Source: an uncultured Candidatus Melainabacteria bacterium (GTDB lineage Bacteria; Cyanobacteriota; Vampirovibrionia; Gastranaerophilales; Gastranaerophilaceae). Taken from it: a DNA stretch of 64,000 nt. The stretch lies in the NCBI GenBank assembly GCA_934726055.1, contig CAKVCZ010000008.1, positions 46,747 to 110,746 of the forward strand. The letters run 5' to 3'. Positions within the stretch are counted from its first letter, which is position 1. Each line of letters starts with the position of its first letter. The translations under genes and the position numbers were made by a program. Of this stretch, positions 1 through 5,556 are shown one piece after another. The notes beneath the pieces were generated by a model. The model made no database searches and had not been told where the DNA came from. It saw nothing but the letters and a program-made list of their open reading frames with translations.

Positions 1-162
1 AAAGTGGATGATACAATTGAGTTCATTATCCGTAAAAATAGGTTTGGTCGTAATAATGTTGGTGCAGAGCTAATTTTTAATGGGGAAGAACAACGTATAA
101 GCGATAAATTAGAGGTGATTAAAAATGCGGATAGTTATATTAAAACTTTTGAACAAAATTAA
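1..162 (+). CDS. C-terminal fragment of a DnaB-like replicative helicase (partial)
   Basis: Frame 1 is open from the window edge to TAA at 160-162 and gives the last 53 residues of a protein whose start lies upstream. The segment IIRKNRFGRNNVGAELIFNG resembles the end of the RecA-like domain of DnaB-family helicases, where a basic K-N-R-x-G loop is followed by a beta strand (family consensus near AKNRNGPTGTVxLxF). It would unwind DNA at a replication fork. The next genes (RusA resolvase, small orphan proteins, excisionase-like HTH) suggest this is the helicase of a phage or integrative element and not the host dnaB. A DnaB-related primase-helicase is the alternative; too little is visible to separate the two. 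Confidence 0.55.
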   Translation, partial: KVDDTIEFIIRKNRFGRNNVGAELIFNGEEQRISDKLEVIKNADSYIKTFEQN

Positions 163-212
163 ATTTGTAGGAAATAGAAAAGTATTTCAGTTAGTTGTGA
201 GGAGAATATTAA

Positions 213-668
213 ATGGTTATTAAAACAATAGTTATGGGTGAATGTGTTGCAAAACAAAGTGCAAGATTTGCAAATATTGGTGGGTTTATAAAGTCATACC
301 AAAAATCAAAAGTTACAAATTATGCGAACTTTGTAAAAATGTGTTTTATAGAGCAACATCCAAATCATTGTATAGATGATTTAAAAGGTAAAATGCTTCA
401 AATACATATTAAAGCGTATAGAATGATCCCTTTAAGTAAACCTAAAAGGTTTAAGGAACAGGCTTCTATGGGTGTTTTAAGACCTATTACAAAGCCTGAT
501 ACAGATAATATCGCTAAGAATATAAAAGATGCCTTAAATAAGATTGCTTATCCGGATGATAGTCAAATAGTTAAAGAGATAATTGAGAAATTTTATTCAT
601 ATACACCAAGGGTAGAGATAGAAATAAAGGAGTTTGAAGGGAATGACAACATTATTAAAGCTAATTAA
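213..668 (+). CDS. rusA: RusA-family Holliday junction resolvase
   Basis: A 151-residue protein of the usual length for RusA endonucleases, which cut four-way DNA junctions as dimers during phage recombination or replication. The family signature is clear: KPDTDN at residues 94-99 followed by AKNIKDALN, then PDDSQIV at 114-120. Asp96, Asp98 and the Asp115/116 pair are the expected metal ligands. The C-terminal strand PRVEIEI is also typical. AGGAG about ten bases before ATG 213 supports the start. It follows the helicase fragment and overlaps the next gene, as expected in a tightly packed phage-type replication module. RusA genes are nearly always of phage or element origin. Confidence 0.85.
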   Translation: MVIKTIVMGECVAKQSARFANIGGFIKSYQKSKVTNYANFVKMCFIEQHPNHCIDDLKGKMLQIHIKAYRMIPLSKPKRFKEQASMGVLRPITKPDTDNIAKNIKDALNKIAYPDDSQIVKEIIEKFYSYTPRVEIEIKEFEGNDNIIKAN

Positions 669-1047
669 AAAAATCGAAAAAGAAAAAGAGAAAAAAGAAA
701 AAAGTCTAAAAGTAGCGTTAGCAAAAGAAATATTTATGTATCCGGTATATTTATTAACAGCAAGAGGTAGATTAGTTGAAATACCATTATGTAGCTTAAA
801 TGAATATAACCATAACAGGATGCACTTACATCATTATTTACCAAGAAGTGGCAGTTATTACAAAGTAGAAGGCAGACAATGGTATATAGATAATGATATT
901 AAACAGAAATTAATATTATTACCTATACCAATACACGAACAGGTACATCAACAAGCTGTAAAAAATTTATCAGATGATATGTTTCTTTTTAATTATGGTT
1001 TAAAACGTTCTGACTTGTTATTTACAAGAAAGGATGGAGTATGGTAA
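643..1047 (+). CDS. Basic, histidine-rich phage-type protein, possibly HNH-nuclease-like
   Basis: I chose ATG 643 (134 residues) over the TTG at 634, because AAAGGAG at 626-632 is correctly spaced only for 643. The first 25 residues are almost all Lys/Glu. The middle carries a His-rich stretch (HLHHYLPRSGS, near residues 61-71), and further on comes IPIHEQVHQQ (near 95-104). This spacing of His-His and later His residues recalls HNH or NinG-like nucleases of phage recombination modules, but the full HNH signature is not convincing, so no function is assigned. The gene starts inside the end of rusA and overlaps the next small gene, so it is probably co-transcribed with both. Confidence 0.5.
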   Translation: MTTLLKLIKKIEKEKEKKEKSLKVALAKEIFMYPVYLLTARGRLVEIPLCSLNEYNHNRMHLHHYLPRSGSYYKVEGRQWYIDNDIKQKLILLPIPIHEQVHQQAVKNLSDDMFLFNYGLKRSDLLFTRKDGVW

Positions 1048-1223
1048 AAAAATTTTCTTATAAATGTGCAGATTGCGAATATCATTCTTGTACATTAACT
1101 TGTCTTAAAAGTAATTTATGTGATGGAAATTGTATTGCAAACGGTAAGAACAAATTTTGCTATAAGACAATAAAAGATTGTATGAATTTTAAAGAATTTG
1201 ATTGGAGAAAAAATGCAAAATAG
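1041..1223 (+). CDS. Small cysteine-rich protein of the element
   Basis: A 60-residue protein with nine cysteines, starting CADCEYHSCTLTC and continuing with C-D-G-N-C and later single cysteines. The paired cysteines suggest one or two zinc knuckles. No family is recognised. GGAG at 1036-1039 overlaps the end of the previous gene and supports ATG 1041. It sits in the same compact array as rusA, and its end overlaps the start of the next reading frame. Confidence 0.55.
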   Translation: MVKKFSYKCADCEYHSCTLTCLKSNLCDGNCIANGKNKFCYKTIKDCMNFKEFDWRKNAK

Positions 1224-1422
1224 AGATATGTTATTAGTATTATTAATGTTAATTTTAACGGAATTATTTATTATTATTCATCAATATATAACAATAAATG
1301 GTTATAAATCAATGGAAAGCACTAGAACAGAAATAAGAACTCAAATAATAGATAATATTCCAGTAGAATTACCTAAAAATATAGAAGAAGTTATAGAAGT
1401 TAAAGAGCTAGAGGTGATGTAA
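1213..1422 (+). CDS. Small single-pass membrane protein of the element
   Basis: I use ATG 1213, preceded by GGAGAAAAA at 1204-1212, instead of the upstream TTG at 1198. The product has 69 residues. Residues 5-25 form one hydrophobic helix (LLVLLMLILTELFIIIHQYI), followed by a polar tail rich in Glu and Ile. No family is recognised. It could be a spanin or Rz-like component, or an element-encoded membrane peptide, but nothing in the sequence decides this. The stop codon is directly followed by the next ATG. Confidence 0.5.
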   Translation: MQNRDMLLVLLMLILTELFIIIHQYITINGYKSMESTRTEIRTQIIDNIPVELPKNIEEVIEVKELEVM

Positions 1423-1608
1423 ATGACAAATGAAGATTTAAAAATGCCAAGATTATTAAGAGCAGAAGAAGTAATAAAATTAATGAGAATTAATAAAAAT
1501 ACTTTTTACCATTATTTAAGAGACGGAGTTTTTCCAAAAGACCTTTATATTAAATTAGGTACGCAAATAAGGTTCAAAGAGAATAAGTTGAGAGAGTTTT
1601 TATCATAA
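1423..1608 (+). CDS. Excisionase/AlpA-type helix-turn-helix protein
   Basis: A 61-residue protein consisting of a single winged-helix domain of the MerR-like HTH_17/AlpA type: RLLRAEEVIKLMRINKNTFYH is the helix-turn-helix, and LGTQIRFKENKLREFLS is the wing plus final helix with the usual R-F-K/R motif. Such proteins act as excisionases, directing integrase to excise, or as small regulators. A near-perfect Shine-Dalgarno GAGGTGAT sits directly upstream. It is the last gene before the element's end, and xis genes commonly lie next to the attachment site. No integrase gene is visible within the window, so it must lie outside or be missing. Confidence 0.75.
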   Translation: MTNEDLKMPRLLRAEEVIKLMRINKNTFYHYLRDGVFPKDLYIKLGTQIRFKENKLREFLS

Positions 1609-1614
1609 ATAACT

Positions 1615-1648
1615 AAGGTGGTATTATTTTTTAGTACCACCTTTTTTA
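1615..1648 (+). terminator. Rho-independent terminator closing the element gene array
   Basis: AAGGTGGTA (1615-1623) and TACCACCTT (1635-1643) form a perfect 9-bp stem with an 11-base loop. A T run follows (1642-1647). It lies seven bases after the stop of the excisionase-like gene. Confidence 0.85.
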
Positions 1649-1653
1649 TTAAA

Positions 1654-1675
1654 AATCTGTGGGTAATCTGTGGGT
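1654..1675. repeat. Tandem 11-bp repeat, possible integrase arm-type site
   Basis: AATCTGTGGGT occurs twice back to back (1654-1664 and 1665-1675), and AAT begins a third partial copy. It lies about 110 bp inside the presumed attachment junction. Short direct repeats at this distance are typical of the arm-type binding sites of tyrosine recombinases such as lambda Int. The function is inferred from position only. Confidence 0.4.
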
Positions 1676-1785
1676 AATGAAAAAAATATACCCTTGATTT
1701 TATTGGGTTACGGCTTTGTCCTAAAATGTACTATCTATTGTCTAAAACTTAGTAGAATTAAGCCTTTTTTCGTTTAATTTACCGA

Positions 1786-1792
1786 TTTGGAG
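1786..1792. other. Presumed attachment (att) core of the integrated element
   Basis: The 7-bp anticodon loop (TTTGGAG on the plus strand) is the last sequence that matches tRNA-Trp. Left of it the DNA belongs to the element, right of it to the host tRNA and rpmG. A 7-bp overlap at an anticodon loop is the usual strand-exchange size for tyrosine recombinases using tRNA genes. The second junction lies outside the window. Confidence 0.6.
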
Positions 1793-1823
1793 ACCGACGT
1801 TCTACCAACTGAACTAAGGACGC
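1786..1823 (-). tRNA. trnW: 5' half of tRNA-Trp (CCA), truncated at the anticodon loop
   Basis: On the minus strand, 1823 to 1786 reads as a 7-nt acceptor strand GCGTCCT, the TA linker, a D arm with a GTTC/GAAC stem and an AGTTGGTA loop, one linking G, the anticodon-stem strand TCGGT and the loop CTCCAAA containing CCA. The next bases are TCGGTAAATTAA, not the ACCGA needed to close the anticodon stem. No T arm and no complementary acceptor strand (GCGTCCT on the plus strand) can be found between 1 and 1785. The gene is therefore cut exactly at the 7-nt anticodon loop, a known crossover point for tyrosine integrases. rpmG upstream matches the common bacterial order rpmG-trnW-secE-nusG, so this was probably the normal tRNA-Trp locus. 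Confidence 0.8.
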
Positions 1824-1845
1824 TTTTGTTATGTCTTACTTTAAA

Positions 1846-2013
1846 CTATTTTGTTTCCTTGTGTGTCGTATGTTTTTGACATCTTGGACAATATTTGTTT
1901 AATTCCATTCTTTCTTTACTTGTTTTTTTGTTCTTTACAGTAGTATAATTTCTTTCTTTGCATTCTTCACATGCTAGTACTACCATTTTGTCAACTCTAC
2001 CTTTGATGCCCAT
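1846..2013 (-). CDS. rpmG: 50S ribosomal protein L33
   Basis: A 55-residue protein read on the minus strand, beginning MGIKGRVDKMVVLACEECK. It has the zinc-binding pairs CEEC near residue 15-18 and CPRC near 42-45, and it ends H-T-T-H-K-E-T-K, all typical of zinc-type L33 of the large ribosomal subunit. The length is normal. A purine-rich site (AAAAGGAAT) lies upstream of ATG 2013. It directly precedes the split tRNA-Trp; in many bacteria this pair is followed by secE and nusG, which are expected beyond the element and outside the window. Confidence 0.93.
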   Translation of the reverse strand: MGIKGRVDKMVVLACEECKERNYTTVKNKKTSKERMELNKYCPRCQKHTTHKETK

Positions 2014-2049
2014 TTTTTATTCCTTTTCTTAAAAATGTTACCTATTAAA

Positions 2050-2080
2050 ATAGAATGTGTTTTTAAAAATCACATTCTAT
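2050..2080 (-). terminator. Hairpin between the 111-residue gene and rpmG
   Basis: ATAGAATGTG (2050-2059) and CACATTCTAT (2071-2080) form a perfect 10-bp stem. On the minus strand only a short TTT follows, so it is a weak intrinsic terminator or an mRNA end-processing hairpin downstream of the gene ending at 2140. Confidence 0.55.
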
Positions 2081-2139
2081 CCGTCTTTTATAATTACATA
2101 ATAAAACAAACAAAAATAAATTGCAATAAAAATATTACG

Positions 2140-2475
2140 TTATGTATCGCCGCCTTCGTAATCAACTTTCTGTGCATCTGCCCAAGTTAGCATCAATTCT
2201 TCTTTTACCCCGGGTTTATTTATCCATTTTGGAACATATTTTGTATCTACTCCAAGACTTCCGTTTATGATAGTTCCATCTGTGATTAAAAAACAAGCAT
2301 CAGATATTCCAATTCTTACAAAAATATGTGGTTGCTGTATTTTTGAAGGTTCCATGAAAACTCTAAGATTATTGTATCTAAAATAGTTGATGTTAGTTCT
2401 ATTATAGGAATCAGACTGTTGATCAATAATGTATTCTCTCAACATATTTTCATATCTGTTTAAAGTATAACTCAT
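2140..2475 (-). CDS. Hypothetical protein, 111 residues
   Basis: A soluble protein with no signal peptide or membrane helix. The N-terminal third is Asn/Tyr/Arg-rich. The C-terminal part has alternating hydrophobic strands (HIFVRIGISDACFLITDGTI), suggesting a small alpha/beta fold. I do not recognise the family. It starts ten bases after the UPF0210 gene stop and is probably last in the operon MotA-like, MotB-like, UPF0210, this gene. It does not look like the ACT-domain UPF0237 protein that often accompanies UPF0210. Confidence 0.6.
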   Translation of the reverse strand: MSYTLNRYENMLREYIIDQQSDSYNRTNINYFRYNNLRVFMEPSKIQQPHIFVRIGISDACFLITDGTIINGSLGVDTKYVPKWINKPGVKEELMLTWADAQKVDYEGGDT

Positions 2476-2485
2476 CTTAACCTCT

Positions 2486-3853
2486 TTAGTTGTTTAATGA
2501 ATGTATAGGTGCAGGTATTCTTCCACCTCTTGTAACAAATTTTTCACAAGAAAGTTTGCCGACATCCATTATTGGAGCTTCTCCTAAAAGTCCTCCGTAA
2601 ACAGCCTTATCTCCAACTTTTTTATTTGGAACAGGTATAATTCTAACGGCAGTTGTTTTTTTGTTAATCATTCCAATAGCCATTTCATCTGCAATAATTC
2701 CTGCTATTGTCTTATTTGGAGTATCTCCGGGTATGGCAATCATGTCAAGACCAACTGAACATACAGATGTCATTGCTTCAAGCTTATCAAAAGTTAAATG
2801 TCCATTTGAAGCCGCTTCAATCATTCCGGCATCTTCCGATACAGGTATGAAAGCACCACTAAGTCCTCCGACATGCGAGCTTGCCATTATACCACCTTTT
2901 TTAACTGCATCATTAAGCATTGCAAGTGCTGCTGTGGTACCATGAGCACCTGCATGTTCAAGCCCCATAGCTTTAAATATTCCTGCAACACTATCTCCTT
3001 CGGCAGGAGTTGGTGCCAACGACAAATCAATAATTCCAAAAGGAATGTTTAATCTGTCTGCTAATTTTCTTCCTATTAATTCGCCTGTTGTTGTTATCTT
3101 AAAGGCTGTTTTCTTTATTGTGTTTGCTACTTCACTCAAATCCGCGTTATCTGGGAGGTGTTCAACTGCTGCCATTACAACTCCAGGACCTGAAACTCCG
3201 ACATTTAATGCACATTCGGGTTCTCCATATCCTGAGAAGGCACCTGCCATAAATGGATTATCTCCTGGAACATTACAGAAACATACTAATTTTGCAGCTC
3301 CTAGTCCATCTTTATCTGCTGTCAATTCAGCTGATTTTTTTATTGTATCTGCCATTTTTAATACGGCATTCATATTTATTCCTGCTTTTGAACTTGCAAC
3401 ATTTACTGAGGAACATATATATTCTGTTTTTGCAAGTGCTTCAGGGATGCTTTCTATTAAAGCAATATCTCCTTTTGTACAACCTTTTTCAACAAGTGCT
3501 GAAAATCCGCCAATAAAATTTACACTTACTTCTTTTGCTGCTTTATCAAGAACTTGTGCTAATTTTACATAATCAAAATCTGTGCATGATTCTCCAAGTA
3601 TTGATGCTGGAGTAATAGCAATACGCTTGTTTATTATGGGTATTGAATATTCATCTTCCAAGTCGCTCGCATATTTGTATAGGTTTTTTGCATACTTAAT
3701 TATCTTATTATATACGTTGTCGTACACTCTTTGTGCATTATCCGAAATGCAATCTCTTAAGCTCAATGACATTGTTACTGTTCTTATATCAAGATGATGT
3801 AACTTAATCATATTAATTGTTTCTATAATTTGTTGTTCATTTGCCAGATTCAT
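2486..3853 (-). CDS. UPF0210 / PFL-family (DUF711) protein
   Basis: 455 residues, the normal length for the conserved UPF0210 family, a pyruvate formate-lyase/ribonucleotide-reductase-like barrel of unknown reaction. Diagnostic stretches are the N-terminal IRTVTMSLSLRDC and, further on, SVNVASSKAGINM, CNVPGDNPFMAGAFSGYGEP, GAHGTTAALAMLNDAVKKGG and GGLSGAFIPVSEDAGM. No glycyl-radical motif is evident. The start at 3853 lies 17 bases inside the preceding MotB-like gene, so the two are translationally linked. Family members are commonly encoded beside a small ACT-domain regulator; here the partner is a different small protein. The link to a membrane ion-channel pair is unusual and may be chance operon packing. 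Confidence 0.88.
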   Translation of the reverse strand: MNLANEQQIIETINMIKLHHLDIRTVTMSLSLRDCISDNAQRVYDNVYNKIIKYAKNLYKYASDLEDEYSIPIINKRIAITPASILGESCTDFDYVKLAQVLDKAAKEVSVNFIGGFSALVEKGCTKGDIALIESIPEALAKTEYICSSVNVASSKAGINMNAVLKMADTIKKSAELTADKDGLGAAKLVCFCNVPGDNPFMAGAFSGYGEPECALNVGVSGPGVVMAAVEHLPDNADLSEVANTIKKTAFKITTTGELIGRKLADRLNIPFGIIDLSLAPTPAEGDSVAGIFKAMGLEHAGAHGTTAALAMLNDAVKKGGIMASSHVGGLSGAFIPVSEDAGMIEAASNGHLTFDKLEAMTSVCSVGLDMIAIPGDTPNKTIAGIIADEMAIGMINKKTTAVRIIPVPNKKVGDKAVYGGLLGEAPIMDVGKLSCEKFVTRGGRIPAPIHSLNN

Positions 3854-4541
3854 TTGATGTACCTATTCCCATAAAATCTTGTAAGTTGGAGCTCTTTACA
3901 ACAAGTTTTAACTCTACACGTCTGCTCTTTGCATAGTCTTCTTTGCCGTTAACCAAAACTGGATCGGAATAACTTTTTCCTTCAACAATAAGCATCTTAT
4001 GTAATTTGCTACTATAAGTTTTGTTGTATGGTGTAAAAAATATGTATTTTGCAACTTCATTTGCTCTGTTTGTTGATAGTTCCATATTTCTAACAAACTG
4101 TAAGTCTTTTGACTGAATATTAGCAAAGGATTGAGAGTCAGTATGTCCTTGAATAACTATATTAACAATCTTATCTGAAATTTTAGGGTTATCAAAAACT
4201 GCACTTAAATATATTGGGATAAACTTATTTAAGAACGCTTTTCCGTCATTGGAAAGCTGATAACTTCCTACTTCAAATAATTGCAAATCAGAAAGTTTTA
4301 CATCGCCTGTCATTAAATCTATTTGTACGTCTATATTTTTTGCTTTAAGTTCTTCTGCCAAATCTTGAGCGACTTCACTTTTTAGATGTTGTTCCTGTAA
4401 TTTTGCTTGGGCAAATCCTGTCATAGCAAGAACGAATAGCACAATAAAAATTACAGCCAAGCCCAAAAGTAAGTCTGTCATTGTTATCCAAAAAATATTT
4501 TCTTGTGCATCATTATTTTGAAAATGTCTTGATTTTAGCAT
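3837..4541 (-). CDS. MotB/OmpA-domain membrane protein (stator-type peptidoglycan-binding subunit)
   Basis: 234 residues. One membrane helix at about 17-45 carries the T-M-T-D motif with Asp23, the position of the proton-binding Asp in MotB, ExbD and ZorB. A linker of about 50 residues follows. The C-terminal OmpA-like domain has VIQGHTDSQ, LSTNRANEVAKYI and SRRVELKLVV, the peptidoglycan-binding signature. With the MotA-like partner upstream (13-base gap) it should form an inner-membrane proton channel anchored to the wall. No flagellar genes are present in the window. Alternatives are a gliding, Tol-like or Zorya-like stator; the sequence alone cannot decide. Confidence 0.85.
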   Translation of the reverse strand: MLKSRHFQNNDAQENIFWITMTDLLLGLAVIFIVLFVLAMTGFAQAKLQEQHLKSEVAQDLAEELKAKNIDVQIDLMTGDVKLSDLQLFEVGSYQLSNDGKAFLNKFIPIYLSAVFDNPKISDKIVNIVIQGHTDSQSFANIQSKDLQFVRNMELSTNRANEVAKYIFFTPYNKTYSSKLHKMLIVEGKSYSDPVLVNGKEDYAKSRRVELKLVVKSSNLQDFMGIGTSNESGK

Positions 4542-4553
4542 ATTTTACTTAAC

Positions 4554-5474
4554 CTAAAATAATCCGTCAACTACATCACCGGAATTACCTTTATTTTGTG
4601 ATTCTATTTTAATTTTCTTCACTGAATCATTAAGAGTATTTATCCCGAATAGAAGATTTTCCATATATGGAACGAGTGAATTTGAAATACTTTCTTCCAG
4701 AGATGTTTTGAAATTTTTTGGAAGAGAAGTGAGTAATGAAGTTAAATTGCTGTTTTGAATTTTTGCTTCTTTTAGCAATTCAATAAGGAATTTTTCTGAT
4801 GAAATATTATCAAAAAGTGAATATAATTGTTCTTGAACATTTTGTAGTGGAATTTTGCATAATTTGTTATAATAAATTTTTTCAAATAGCATAAATATTA
4901 GAGAAGCACTAACTGCCAAAACTGAACATAACGCTGCAATTTGCATACTTGACATTAATCCTGAAACAGAAGCAATGGTTGTTTCTTGTGTAGAAAAATC
5001 AACTTTTGTAAACGCAACTGCTATATTTAAGAATGTAAACAATGGCCCCATACCTGTTAATAGTGTCGGTGCAACTTGTACAAATTTGTTATTATATTTT
5101 GATGTTACCAATGCATCTTCATTGAAGAAATACAAAGGATCAACAGTGGTTTGGATACTGTTAACAGCTTTTGAAACGTTTTGATAAGTAACGCTATTAT
5201 CTTGTTTTTTTAATGCAACACTTTCAGAAAATACCAGTGTATTTCTAAATTCGTGCCAAGCGTTTGCAATATAAGGGTTTCCTGATATAACCTTGTCAAA
5301 TTCTCCAAATCTGAACGATAAGTCTGTTTTTTTAAATTTGCTTAAGAAATTTGATAACCATGCCAAATTGCTGTTTACGTACTTAAACTTTTTCATCACA
5401 AAAACTATTAAAGAAACGAAAGATGCAACGATAATAAGAATTGCAGGATCTAAAACTACTCTTAATATATTCAT
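4554..5474 (-). CDS. MotA/TolQ/ExbB-like proton channel protein
   Basis: I place the start at 5474 (306 residues), where AGAGGTTATTTT precedes ATG, rather than at the ATG 25 codons upstream, which would overlap the divergent gene. Three membrane helices are visible: residues 4-26 (DPAILIIVASFVSLIVFVM), about 135-158 (APTLLTGMGPLFTFLNIAVA) and about 180-205. The pair TLLTGMGPLFTF and MSSMQIAALCSVLAVSAS matches the conserved pore helices of MotA/ExbB proteins. A tail of about 100 polar residues follows, shorter than the long coiled tail of ZorA. Its partner is the adjacent MotB-like gene. The cell process powered is unknown. Confidence 0.82.
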   Translation of the reverse strand: MNILRVVLDPAILIIVASFVSLIVFVMKKFKYVNSNLAWLSNFLSKFKKTDLSFRFGEFDKVISGNPYIANAWHEFRNTLVFSESVALKKQDNSVTYQNVSKAVNSIQTTVDPLYFFNEDALVTSKYNNKFVQVAPTLLTGMGPLFTFLNIAVAFTKVDFSTQETTIASVSGLMSSMQIAALCSVLAVSASLIFMLFEKIYYNKLCKIPLQNVQEQLYSLFDNISSEKFLIELLKEAKIQNSNLTSLLTSLPKNFKTSLEESISNSLVPYMENLLFGINTLNDSVKKIKIESQNKGNSGDVVDGLF

Positions 5475-5522
5475 AAAATAACCTCTTTTTCTACTATTAT
5501 ACCATGAAATTATATTAATGGA

Positions 5523-5550
5523 TTGATTTTTATAAAAATCATTGTACAAT
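5523..5550 (+). promoter_or_regulatory. Predicted sigma-70-type promoter, leaderless start
   Basis: TTGATT (5523-5528), a 16-base spacer and TACAAT (5545-5550). The transcription start expected about 7 bases later coincides with ATG 5557, and no Shine-Dalgarno sequence precedes that ATG. Confidence 0.5.
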
Positions 5551-5556
5551 AAAAGA

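Noticed and set aside
1..1785. Group I intron or other intron in tRNA-Trp
   Set aside because: No 3' exon able to pair with the acceptor or anticodon stem is found, and the region is filled with phage-type genes instead of an intron core.
2661..3797. Plus-strand frames inside the UPF0210 gene
   Set aside because: They mirror a well-conserved minus-strand protein and have no ribosome sites.
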